This document shows positions 16,529-24,763 of a stretch of 64,000 bases of DNA, in pieces (within the stretch, counting starts at the first letter, position 1; every line of letters starts with the position of its first letter). Source of the DNA: Saccharothrix sp. S26 (lineage in GTDB: Bacteria; Actinomycetota; Actinomycetes; Mycobacteriales; Pseudonocardiaceae); NCBI RefSeq assembly GCF_021390395.1, contig NZ_JAJUWT010000002.1, positions 372,001-436,000 of the forward strand, read 5' to 3'. The notes under the pieces were generated by a model, which was not told the origin of the DNA, made no database searches, and saw only the letters and a list, made by a program, of their open reading frames with translations. The translations under genes were made by a program, and so were the position numbers.

Positions 16529-18688
16529 GTGGCATTCCCAACCGAGATCCCGGTCAAGGCGCACTCGTCGCATCGTCCCGTCGGTGACATCCCCCGCACC
16601 GACGGGAAGTTCCGCGTGGTCAGCGACTACCAGCCCGCGGGCGACCAGCCCGCGGCGATCGCGGAGCTCGAACGGCGCATCCACGCCGGGGAGAAGGACG
16701 TCGTGCTGCTGGGCGCGACCGGCACGGGCAAGTCGGCCACCACGGCGTGGCTGGTGGAGAAGGTGCAGCGCCCCACGCTGGTGATGGCGCCGAACAAGAC
16801 GCTGGCCGCGCAGCTGGCCAACGAGCTGAAGGGGTTCTTCCCGGACAACGCGGTGGAGTACTTCGTCAGCTACTACGACTACTACCAGCCCGAGGCGTAC
16901 ATCCCGCAGACCGACACCTACATCGAGAAGGACTCCTCGATCAACGAGGACGTCGAGCGGCTGCGCCACTCGGCCACGATGAGCCTGCTCACCAGGCGTG
17001 ACGTGATCGTGGTCGCGTCCGTGTCGTGCATCTACGGCCTGGGCACGCCGCAGTCGTACCTGGACCGGTCGATCAAGCTGGAGGTGGGCGCGGAGGTCGA
17101 GCGCGACCTGCTGCTGCGCGCGTTGGTCGACGTCCAGTACACGCGCAACGACATCGCGTTCAACCGCGGCACGTTCCGCGTGCGCGGCGACACCGTGGAG
17201 ATCATCCCGGCGTACGAGGAGCTGGCGCTGCGGGTCGAGTTCTTCGGCGACGAGATCGACAAGCTCTACTACCTGCACCCCCTGACCGGTGACGTGGTCA
17301 AGGAGGTCGACGAGCTGCGCATCTTCCCGGCCACCCACTACGTGGCGGGCCCGGAGCGCATGGAGAAGGCGATCCGCAACATCGAGCTGGAGCTGGCCGA
17401 CCGGCTGGCCACGCTCGAACGCCAGGGCAAGCTCCTGGAGGCGCAGCGGCTGCGCATGCGCACGTCCTACGACATCGAGATGATGCGCCAGGTCGGCTTC
17501 TGCAACGGCATCGAGAACTACTCGCGCCACATCGACGACCGCGGTCCCGGCACCGCGCCCGCGACCCTGATCGACTACTTCCCGGACGACTTCCTGCTGG
17601 TCATCGACGAGTCCCACGTGACCGTGCCGCAGATCGGCGGCATGTACGAGGGTGACGCGTCGCGCAAGCGCAACCTGGTCGAGCACGGCTTCCGCCTGCC
17701 CAGCGCCCTGGACAACCGCCCGCTGACGTGGGAGGAGTTCGCCGACCGGATCGGCCAGACCGTCTACCTGTCGGCCACCCCCGGCCCGTACGAGATGGGT
17801 CAGGCCGGCGGCGAGTTCGTCGAGCAGGTCATCCGCCCGACCGGCCTGGTCGACCCGGAGGTCGTGGTCAAGCCGACCGAGGGGCAGATCGACGACCTGG
17901 TGCACGAGATCCGGGTGCGCGCCGAGCGCGACGAGCGCGTCCTGGTCACCACGCTGACCAAGAAGATGGCCGAGGACCTCACCGACTACCTGCTCGAACT
18001 GGGCATCCGCGTCCGCTACCTGCACTCGGAGGTCGACACGCTGCGCCGCGTCGAGCTGCTGCGCCAGCTGCGCCTGGGCGAGTACGACGTGCTGATCGGC
18101 ATCAACCTGCTCCGCGAGGGCCTCGACCTGCCGGAGGTCTCCCTGGTCGCGATCCTGGACGCGGACAAGGAGGGCTTCCTGCGCTCGGGCACCAGCCTGA
18201 TCCAGACCATCGGCCGCGCGGCCCGCAACGTCTCCGGCGAGGTCCACATGTACGCGGACCGGATCACCGACTCGATGCAGCACGCGATCGACGAGACCAA
18301 CCGCCGCCGCGCCAAGCAGATCGCCTACAACGAGGAACGCGGCCTGGACCCCCAGCCGCTGCGCAAGAAGATCACCGACATCCTCGAGCAGGTCTACGCC
18401 GAGGCCGAGGACGCCATCGCCCCGGGTGGCTCGGGCCGCAACACCTCGCGCGGCAAGAAGCCGACCGGCGACCCGGGCGCGTCCGGCCGCACCAGCTCGG
18501 GCGTCCTGGCCGACCGCGACACCTCCACCATGGCCCGCTCGGAACTGGCCGACCTGGTCCAACAGCTGACCGACCAGATGATGAACGCCGCCCGCGAGCT
18601 CCAGTTCGAACTGGCCGCCCGCCTGCGCGACGAAATCCAGGACCTGAAGAAGGAACTGCGCGGCATGGACGCGGCGGGCGTCAAGTAG
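16529..18688 (+). CDS. uvrB: UvrABC system protein B
   Basis: A 719-residue nucleotide excision repair helicase-like damage verifier. Walker A is [10 protein letters not shown], the beta-hairpin region is [20 protein letters not shown], helicase motifs follow ([34 protein letters not shown]), and a UVR motif for UvrC contact is at the C-terminus. The GTG at 16529 is preferred over the upstream in-frame ATG at 16499 because the resulting N-terminus (VAFPTEIPV) matches mycobacterial UvrB proteins. No Shine-Dalgarno and no SOS box were seen upstream. It overlaps the TerB-like gene by 8 bases at the 3' end. Confidence 0.98.
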   Translation: MAFPTEIPVKAHSSHRPVGDIPRTDGKFRVVSDYQPAGDQPAAIAELERRIHAGEKDVVLLGATGTGKSATTAWLVEKVQRPTLVMAPNKTLAAQLANELKGFFPDNAVEYFVSYYDYYQPEAYIPQTDTYIEKDSSINEDVERLRHSATMSLLTRRDVIVVASVSCIYGLGTPQSYLDRSIKLEVGAEVERDLLLRALVDVQYTRNDIAFNRGTFRVRGDTVEIIPAYEELALRVEFFGDEIDKLYYLHPLTGDVVKEVDELRIFPATHYVAGPERMEKAIRNIELELADRLATLERQGKLLEAQRLRMRTSYDIEMMRQVGFCNGIENYSRHIDDRGPGTAPATLIDYFPDDFLLVIDESHVTVPQIGGMYEGDASRKRNLVEHGFRLPSALDNRPLTWEEFADRIGQTVYLSATPGPYEMGQAGGEFVEQVIRPTGLVDPEVVVKPTEGQIDDLVHEIRVRAERDERVLVTTLTKKMAEDLTDYLLELGIRVRYLHSEVDTLRRVELLRQLRLGEYDVLIGINLLREGLDLPEVSLVAILDADKEGFLRSGTSLIQTIGRAARNVSGEVHMYADRITDSMQHAIDETNRRRAKQIAYNEERGLDPQPLRKKITDILEQVYAEAEDAIAPGGSGRNTSRGKKPTGDPGASGRTSSGVLADRDTSTMARSELADLVQQLTDQMMNAARELQFELAARLRDEIQDLKKELRGMDAAGVK

Positions 18689-19073
18689 CCGTGACGGTGG
18701 CGCGGATCCGGCCCAGCACGGCGTTCTCGGCCGCGCCGACGCGCCCGTCCGCCGAGGCGACCTCCTCGCAGACCGCCACCACGGTCGCGGGGAACGCCTC
18801 GGCGTCCTCGGGCGCCTTGGCGGCCAGGATGTCCACCGAGCGCCGCAGGGCCCGGAGCACGCCGGCCTCCACGTCGGCCGTGGACCCGGCGGGCAGCTCG
18901 GGCGGGGCCGCCCCGAGCACCTCCCGCAGCCGCGGCGGGAACGCCGTCATCGCCCGGATCCCCGCGTGGCTCTCCTCGTCCAACGCACCCGGTTCCGCGG
19001 TCGACACCAGCACCATCGCACCGAAGACGGCCGTGCGCAGCGTCCGACCTTCCTCGTCCGTGTAGAAAGTCAC
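18681..19073 (-). CDS. TerB-like small helical protein
   Basis: A 130-residue all-helical protein. The end ([22 protein letters not shown]) resembles the metal-binding ADG-x-(V/I)-x-x-x-E segment of TerB-like domains, but the protein is shorter than classic TerB and the assignment is tentative. The GTG start at 19073 lies six bases after a TAGGGT hexamer, suggesting a leaderless message. It is divergent from the MmcQ/YjbR gene. Confidence 0.6.
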   Translation of the reverse strand: MTFYTDEEGRTLRTAVFGAMVLVSTAEPGALDEESHAGIRAMTAFPPRLREVLGAAPPELPAGSTADVEAGVLRALRRSVDILAAKAPEDAEAFPATVVAVCEEVASADGRVGAAENAVLGRIRATVTAT

Positions 19074-19100
19074 CCGAGCACCCTAGATGAGCGTGATGCC

Positions 19101-19454
19101 ATGACGTTGGACGACGTGATCGAGCACTGCCTCGCCAAGCCCGGCGCCGAGGAGACCTACCCGTTCGGTGACGGGGAGCTGTGCTGCAAGGTCGGCGGCA
19201 AGATCTTCGCGTTCATCGGCCTGGACGGCGGCACGGTCGGCGTAAAGTCCGGCGCCACCGCCGAAGAGGCCGGCCAGTGGCGCGAGCGGTACCCGGAGGA
19301 CATCGCCGTCAGCGCCTACATCGGCCGCTACGGGTGGAACCGGGTCCACCTCGACGGTGCGGTCCCGGCCGACGAGGTGCGCGAACTGCTGGACCTCTCC
19401 TACGACCTCATCGTGGCCAGACTGCCGAAGTCGAAGCGACCGGCGTTGTCCTAG
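19101..19454 (+). CDS. MmcQ/YjbR family protein
   Basis: A 117-residue protein with the CyaY-like fold signature of the MmcQ/YjbR family: EETYPFGDGELCCKVGGKIFA, IGRYGWNRVHLD near residue 75 and a terminal helix DLSYDLIVARLPKSKRP. Members are thought to bind DNA, but the physiological role is unsettled. It is a single gene; a bidirectional terminator separates it from the convergent ABC transporter. Confidence 0.9.
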   Translation: MTLDDVIEHCLAKPGAEETYPFGDGELCCKVGGKIFAFIGLDGGTVGVKSGATAEEAGQWRERYPEDIAVSAYIGRYGWNRVHLDGAVPADEVRELLDLSYDLIVARLPKSKRPALS

Positions 19455-19555
19455 CGGAGGGCTGTGCCGGCCGCCTCCGGTCTCAGTGGACGTTGGTCAT
19501 CACGTTCCACCCGACGCCGCCCGATCGGCGAAGTTCCACTGGCCGTAACGACGAA

Positions 19556-19585
19556 CGGCGCACCCGGAGCGTCCCGGGTGCGCCG
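19556..19585. terminator. Bidirectional terminator hairpin
   Basis: CGGCGCACCCGG (19556-19567) and CCGGGTGCGCCG (19574-19585) form a perfect 12-bp stem with a 6-base loop between the convergent MmcQ/YjbR and ABC permease genes. Confidence 0.85.
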
Positions 19586-19602
19586 TCCGGCGAAGCACGA
19601 CG

Positions 19603-20529
19603 TCAGCTGGTGATGTCCTTGCGCGCGAACTTCCGCGCCGCCAGCAGCGTGAAGAACGCCCCGTACGCCAGCGCCGAGAACGTGCCCTTCGCCATCCCCG
19701 ACCAGTCCACGTCGGACGACAGCAGGTCGGCCCACGCCAACGCGTAGTGCGTCGGCAGGTAGTCCCGCAGCCCCTCCAACGCCGTGATCTGGTCGAGGAT
19801 CTGCGACAGGATCGACGCCAGCACGGCGCCGCCCACCGCGCCCAGCGGCGCGTCGGTCGACACCGACAGGTACAGCGCGAGCCCGGCCACCCAGAACAGG
19901 TGGATCGAGATGTAGACGACGGCCAGCGCCACCCCGTACACCCCGGCCCCGAACGACGCGGCCTCACCGGTCGGCGACACCGCCTCGCCCGCCCCGTACC
20001 AGACCACGCCGACGACCAGCGCCACCGCGGGCAGCAGCGCCAGCGCGAACACCGACATCAGCCCGGACGCCAGGGCCTTGCGGCGCAGCAGCCGGTGCCG
20101 GGGGATCGGCGCGGCCAGCAAGTACTTCAACGACGACCACGACGCCTCGCTCGCGATCGTGTCACCGAAGAACAGCGCCACGATCATCGGCAACAGGAAG
20201 CTGCCGCTGACGAACAGCGTCAGGATCACGAAGTTCACGCCGCTGGCCGTGGCCAGGTCGACGAACCCGCCCGCCCGCCGGTTCGGCGACGCCTGCCCCA
20301 GCTCGAACGCCACCACCAGGATGAACGGGAGCAGCACCAGGAATCCCAGCACCAACTGCGTCCGCCTGCGGCGCAACTGCCGCACCAGCTCCACCCGCAC
20401 GGGCAACGTCCGCCCGGCCCGGTACCCGGCCTTCGACCCGTCCGCCGCGACCGCCGAGTGCTCGGCCCGCGCCGCGTCGGTCAGGTCGGCGATCGCCGCC
20501 GGGTCGGTGTGCACACCGTTCTCGCTCAT
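19603..20529 (-). CDS. ABC transporter permease (ABC-2 type)
   Basis: A 308-residue permease with a cytoplasmic N-terminus of about 55 residues and six predicted membrane helices (for example LVLGFLVLLPFILVVAFEL and FVILTLFVSGSFLLPMIVAL). GDTIASEASWSSLKYLLAAP is the cytoplasmic coupling segment typical of ABC-2 permeases. The start ATG at 20529 overlaps the stop of the hydrolase-ATPase fusion gene by four bases, so the two are one transporter. Direction is presumably export; the substrate is unknown. Confidence 0.9.
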   Translation of the reverse strand: MSENGVHTDPAAIADLTDAARAEHSAVAADGSKAGYRAGRTLPVRVELVRQLRRRRTQLVLGFLVLLPFILVVAFELGQASPNRRAGGFVDLATASGVNFVILTLFVSGSFLLPMIVALFFGDTIASEASWSSLKYLLAAPIPRHRLLRRKALASGLMSVFALALLPAVALVVGVVWYGAGEAVSPTGEAASFGAGVYGVALAVVYISIHLFWVAGLALYLSVSTDAPLGAVGGAVLASILSQILDQITALEGLRDYLPTHYALAWADLLSSDVDWSGMAKGTFSALAYGAFFTLLAARKFARKDITS

Positions 20530-23384
20530 TCGCCCACCAACTCCAGGAACGCGTCTTCCAACCGCCGGCGCGGGCCGGCCTGGTCCACGGCCACGCCCGC
20601 CGCCACGAGCGCCTGCAACGCCGTCGCACGCGGGGTGCCGTTGAGGCTCGCGTGGACCTGTTCGCCGTCCACGTGCACGTCGTGCACGCCCGCCAGCCCG
20701 CGCAGCACCGTCGCGGCTTCCTCGGGCCGGTCGACCCGGAAGGTCGCCTCGCCGCTGCCCGTCGCGATCTCGTCGACCGGACCGGCCGCGACCAGCGTCC
20801 CCTTGTGCATCACGACCACGTGCGTGCACGTCTGCTCGACCTCGGCGAGCAGGTGGGACGACACCAGCACGGTCCGCCCCGCCGCCGCGTAACGGCGCAG
20901 CACCTCGCGCATCTGGTGGATCTGGGGCGGGTCGAGCCCGTTGGTCGGCTCGTCCAACACGAGCAGGTCGGGCAGGCCGAGCATGGCCTGCGCGATCGCC
21001 AGCCGCTGCCGCATGCCCTGGCTGTAGGTCCGCACGCGCCGGTGCACGGCGTTGCCCAGGCCGGCGATCTCCAGGGCCTCCTCGACGTGCGCCTGCTCCA
21101 GCGGACGGCCGGTGGCCGCCCAGTACAGCCGCAGGTTCTCCGCGCCGGACAGGTGCGGCAGGAAGCCGGAGCCCTCGACGAACGACCCGATCCGCGACAG
21201 CACCGGCGCACCCGGGCTGACCCGGTGGCCGAACACCCTGATCCCGCCCTCGGTGGGTCGGATCAGGCCCATCAGCATGCGCAGCGTCGTGGTCTTGCCC
21301 GCGCCGTTGGGCCCGAGCAGGCCCAGCACCTGGCCGTGCTCCACCCGGAACGACAGGTCCTTCACCGCGGTGAGCCCACCGGGGTAGGACTTGGTCAGGT
21401 TCTCGATCACCAGCGGCACCGACTCGAGCTCCGGGTCGACGTCCGCGGTCAGCCGGCGGCGGAACCACGCCACCACGGCCGCGATGACGCACACGACCAG
21501 CACGATCGCGATGCCCCACAGCGCGCCGACCGGCACCTCGCTGGTCGCGTTCACGCCCGGCACCACCGGAACCGACAGCTCCGGCGCGGCCAGCGAGACC
21601 CGGTAGGCGGCGGGCTCCGCGGCGTTGGCGTAGGCCATGTCGGTGGTCGACACGACCAGTTGCAGCCGGTGGTCGGCCTCGATCGGGCGCACCGCGCCGG
21701 GCAGCGTCACGGTCACCTCGACCGGCGTGCCGTCGGCGGGCAGGTCGGTCACGCGCACCGGCGCGACCGCCGAGCCGGGCAGCGTCCGCACGCCGTTGGC
21801 GTCGGCGTCGTACAGCTTCACGAACAGCACCGCGCCGTCGGCGGGCACGGGCTGGCCGGGCACGGCCGCCACGCGCAGCCGCACCGTGGACGAGCCGGTC
21901 AGCAGCGTCTGCGCGGTCTGCGGCTCGCTCTGGAACACGGCGGCCTGGCCGGGCATGTCGATCGCCAGCCGCGACGACAGCGAGCTGGAGCGCGCCACCA
22001 CCGACCCGAGGCCGGGCAGGCTGGACACCGACGCGGGGTTGCCGCCCGCGGGGTTCACCACGACCTGCTCGCGGCCGGTCAGCGGCACGTCCCGGCGCTG
22101 CGTCGCCCCCGAGCCGCCCAGGCCCGGGTAGCTCGGCGCGACCACGGTGCGCAACGACGGCGCGCCGCTGCTGCGGAACGCGCCGACGACCGTGTACTCG
22201 AAGCCGGTGCCGGGGTCGGCACCCCTGCCCTGCAGGTGGAACTCCATCCAGTCGGCGATCTGCCCGCGCAGCTCGGGGCCGGGAGAGCCGCCGTCGTGAC
22301 CGCCCGCGTACCAGACGACCTTGACCTTCGCGCCGTTCGCGGCGATCTGGCGGGCGTTGGCGTCGGCCTGGTCGAGGCCGAACAGGGTGTCCTGCTCGCC
22401 CTGCACCAGCAGCGTCGGCTGGGTGATCTTGTTCGTCACCGTCGACGGCGACGCCCGGCGCAGCACCTCCAGCGTCTGCGGCCCGGCCTTGCCGGTGGTC
22501 GCGACCTCGGTGTAGGCGGCGCACACGTCGGCCTGGAACCGGCCGCACGCGCCGTTGACCGGCCCGGCCGGTCGCGGGTCTCCCGCCTGCTGCTGCGGCG
22601 CGGTGACCGCGGCGGCGGCGTTGTCCAGGCCCTGGCTGTCGTCGTCCTGACCGGGCTCGGCGGCCTCCTGGCCGGGGTTGGTCGCGTCCGCGCCCGACAG
22701 GCCCGCGGAGAAGAAGATGCCCGCCCACGACCGCTTGAACACGCCGTCGTCGGCGAACGCGCCGGCCGCCGGGGTCTCGCCGTCCACGCCGTCGGTCCGC
22801 GCCGAGTTCGGCAGCAGCGCCTGGGCCAGGTCGTTGTAGGTGATGACGGGGGCGATGGTGTCGACCCGGGGGTCGACGCCGGCCAGCGACAGCGCCAGCG
22901 CGCCGCCGTACGAGCCGCCGGTCACGCCCACCTTCGGGTCGCCGCCGCCGTCGGTGAGCACCTCTTCCCGGGTGGCCAGCCAGTCGAGCAGCTTCTGCGC
23001 GTCGCGGACCTCGTGGTCGAGCGAGTTGAGCGCGATCTGGCCCGTGCTGCGGCCGAAGCCGCGCGCCGAGTAGGCCAGCACGACGAACCCCCGCTGGGCC
23101 AGCTCGGTGGCCTGGGAGGCGACGCTCGCCTTGCTGCCGCCGAAGCCGTGCGGCAGCAGGATGGCGGGCGCGGGTGTGCGTTCGGGCAGGTACAGGGTGG
23201 TGTCGATCTGCACGGTGCGGTCGCTGTCCGGACTTTCCGGCACGTCGATCACCGCTTCGCGGGTGCTCACCGGGACGGGGTCGTCCCCCTGGCGCGTGAA
23301 GACCACGATGGCGCCCACCAGGGCGACCAGCACGACGAGCGCGGGGAGCGACCACCTGCCGCGGAGGCGGTTGAGGGAGGCCAC
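20526..23384 (-). CDS. Extracellular alpha/beta hydrolase fused to an ABC exporter ATPase
   Basis: A 952-residue fusion. Residues 10-27 form a membrane helix (signal anchor). An X-Pro-dipeptidyl-peptidase/CocE-like hydrolase follows with LPHGFGGSKASV, the elbow GVTGGSYGGALAL and a later VQGEQDTLFGLDQ and YAGGHDGGSPG, completing a Ser-Asp-His triad. A beta-sandwich domain runs over about residues 440-620. A second membrane helix is at about 630-655 (ALWGIAIVLVVCVIAAVVAW). The rest is a complete cytoplasmic ABC ATPase: GPNGAGKTTT, YSQGMRQRLAIA, LLVLDEPTNGLDPP. The topology places the hydrolase outside and the ATPase inside. GTG 23384 was chosen (AAGG upstream); GTG 23429 is an alternative. It pairs with the permease gene that overlaps its end. 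Confidence 0.93.
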   Translation of the reverse strand: MASLNRLRGRWSLPALVVLVALVGAIVVFTRQGDDPVPVSTREAVIDVPESPDSDRTVQIDTTLYLPERTPAPAILLPHGFGGSKASVASQATELAQRGFVVLAYSARGFGRSTGQIALNSLDHEVRDAQKLLDWLATREEVLTDGGGDPKVGVTGGSYGGALALSLAGVDPRVDTIAPVITYNDLAQALLPNSARTDGVDGETPAAGAFADDGVFKRSWAGIFFSAGLSGADATNPGQEAAEPGQDDDSQGLDNAAAAVTAPQQQAGDPRPAGPVNGACGRFQADVCAAYTEVATTGKAGPQTLEVLRRASPSTVTNKITQPTLLVQGEQDTLFGLDQADANARQIAANGAKVKVVWYAGGHDGGSPGPELRGQIADWMEFHLQGRGADPGTGFEYTVVGAFRSSGAPSLRTVVAPSYPGLGGSGATQRRDVPLTGREQVVVNPAGGNPASVSSLPGLGSVVARSSSLSSRLAIDMPGQAAVFQSEPQTAQTLLTGSSTVRLRVAAVPGQPVPADGAVLFVKLYDADANGVRTLPGSAVAPVRVTDLPADGTPVEVTVTLPGAVRPIEADHRLQLVVSTTDMAYANAAEPAAYRVSLAAPELSVPVVPGVNATSEVPVGALWGIAIVLVVCVIAAVVAWFRRRLTADVDPELESVPLVIENLTKSYPGGLTAVKDLSFRVEHGQVLGLLGPNGAGKTTTLRMLMGLIRPTEGGIRVFGHRVSPGAPVLSRIGSFVEGSGFLPHLSGAENLRLYWAATGRPLEQAHVEEALEIAGLGNAVHRRVRTYSQGMRQRLAIAQAMLGLPDLLVLDEPTNGLDPPQIHQMREVLRRYAAAGRTVLVSSHLLAEVEQTCTHVVVMHKGTLVAAGPVDEIATGSGEATFRVDRPEEAATVLRGLAGVHDVHVDGEQVHASLNGTPRATALQALVAAGVAVDQAGPRRRLEDAFLELVGE

Positions 23385-23445
23385 GGAGTTGACCTTAGGC
23401 GTGATTGGCTGAGAACGAGCGGTCAGCACCGCCTCGCGCTCTCAG

Positions 23446-23463
23446 CGGAACCGACTGGTTCCG
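23446..23463. promoter_or_regulatory. Palindrome in divergent promoter region
   Basis: CGGAACC-GACT-GGTTCCG is a perfect 7-4-7 inverted repeat between the hydrolase-ABC gene and the terC riboswitch. It could be an operator for either; the binding protein is unknown. Confidence 0.4.
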
Positions 23464-23559
23464 TTGACCGAAAGCCGCTGGTCCCCGCGGCCCGGTCGGG
23501 TGCGTCTGATCACCTCCGCTGGCGCGGGACCGCGGTCATGCGTGAGACTGTGTGTGCGT

Positions 23560-23692
23560 GGAGGGGAGTACTCCCTCGCGGCGGTGTCGTCAGCACGGAG
23601 CCTGGCGTGAGGTTCCCGGTGCCGCCGGTCGGTGGTTTCACACCGGCGGAGGAGACCTCCGGTCATTGGCGTGCGCGCGATGCACCGGAGGG
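23560..23692 (+). ncRNA. yybP-ykoY manganese riboswitch with translational switch
   Basis: The leader has the conserved elements of the yybP-ykoY aptamer: GGGGAGTA at 23563-23570, CGTCAGCACGGAGCC near 23588-23602 and GGAGACC before the closing strand. P1 is GGAGG (23560-23564) with CCTCC (23656-23660). The same CCTCC also sits in CCTCCGGT (23656-23663), which is fully complementary over 8 bases to ACCGGAGG (23684-23691), the terC Shine-Dalgarno. Aptamer formation and ribosome-site sequestration are therefore mutually exclusive, as expected for a Mn(II)-induced translational ON switch. The downstream TerC gene fits this. Confidence 0.9.
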
Positions 23693-23699
23693 TTAATCA

Positions 23700-24710
23700 A
23701 TGTCTGTCCCCGTGTGGCTGTGGTTCGCCACGATCGCCGGCCTGATGGTCCTGTTGGCCATCGACCTCTTCATCGTCGACCGCAAACCGCACGAGGTCAC
23801 CATCGGCGAAGCCGCCCGGTGGGTCACCTTCTACGTGGCTGTCGCGATCCTGTTCGGCATCGGCATCTGGATGTTCTCGGGCGGTGTCTACGCGGGCGAG
23901 TTCTTCGCCGGGTACATCACCGAGTACTCGCTGAGCGTCGACAACCTGTTCATCTTCCTGATCATCATGACCACCTTCAAGGTGCCCGCGATCCACCAGC
24001 ACAAGGTGCTGCTGATCGGCATCCTGATGGCGCTGGTCATGCGCGGCATCTTCATCGCCGTCGGCGCGGCGGTCATCGCGCAGTTCAGCTGGGTCTTCTA
24101 CCTCTTCGGCGCGTTCCTCATCTACACCGGCTACAAGCTGGCGCGCACCGACCACAACGAGGAGGAAGAGGAGTACAAGGAGAACGTCGCCCTGCGTTTC
24201 GTGCGCAAGGTGTACCCGGTGACCGACGGCTACCGCGACGGCCGGTCGTTCGTGAAGATCGACGGCAAGCGGTTCGTCACGCCGATGTTCATCGTCATCG
24301 TCGCCATCGGCACCACGGACCTGCTGTTCGCGCTCGACTCCATCCCGGCGATCTTCGGCCTGACCAAGGAGCCGTTCCTGGTCTTCACCGCGAACGCGTT
24401 CGCGCTGATGGGCCTGCGGCAGCTGTACTTCCTGCTCGGCGGCCTGCTGAACAAGCTGGTGTACCTGTCGATCGGCCTGTCGGTGATCCTCGGCTTCATC
24501 GGCGTGAAGCTGATCCTGGAGGCGCTGCACACCAACTCGCTGCCGTTCCTCAACGGCGGTGAGCCGCTGCACGTGCCGACGATCGGCATCGAGGTGTCGC
24601 TGTCGGTGATCGTGGGCGTGCTGGCCATCACCACGATCGCCAGCCTGGTCAAGGTGCGTCGCCACCCCGAGGCGGTCAAGCAGGTCGCCGCCCCCGGTGA
24701 CCATCTGTGA
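23700..24710 (+). CDS. TerC family membrane protein, predicted Mn(II) exporter
   Basis: A 336-residue TerC protein with about nine hydrophobic segments. The two diagnostic acidic motifs are both present: EYSLSVDNLFIF in one half and FALDSIPAIFG in the other; their aspartates are expected to bind metal in the membrane. A charged cytoplasmic loop (DHNEEEEEEYKEN-like, near residue 150) separates the halves. The preceding yybP-ykoY riboswitch supports a role in manganese efflux, as for Alx and the Bacillus MeeF/MeeY proteins, rather than tellurite resistance. It is monocistronic or reads into the S9 peptidase 53 bases downstream. Confidence 0.93.
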   Translation: MSVPVWLWFATIAGLMVLLAIDLFIVDRKPHEVTIGEAARWVTFYVAVAILFGIGIWMFSGGVYAGEFFAGYITEYSLSVDNLFIFLIIMTTFKVPAIHQHKVLLIGILMALVMRGIFIAVGAAVIAQFSWVFYLFGAFLIYTGYKLARTDHNEEEEEYKENVALRFVRKVYPVTDGYRDGRSFVKIDGKRFVTPMFIVIVAIGTTDLLFALDSIPAIFGLTKEPFLVFTANAFALMGLRQLYFLLGGLLNKLVYLSIGLSVILGFIGVKLILEALHTNSLPFLNGGEPLHVPTIGIEVSLSVIVGVLAITTIASLVKVRRHPEAVKQVAAPGDHL

Positions 24711-24763
24711 GCGTCAAAAGCTCGTGAGCCTTGCTAAGGATCGTTGGGGTAACGTGCTGAGGC

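Noticed and set aside
20652..23696. A 1,014-codon plus-strand frame opposite the hydrolase-ABC fusion
   Set aside because: Antisense shadow of a gene with clear catalytic and Walker motifs; composition is dominated by Arg, His, Gly and Ala without any motif.
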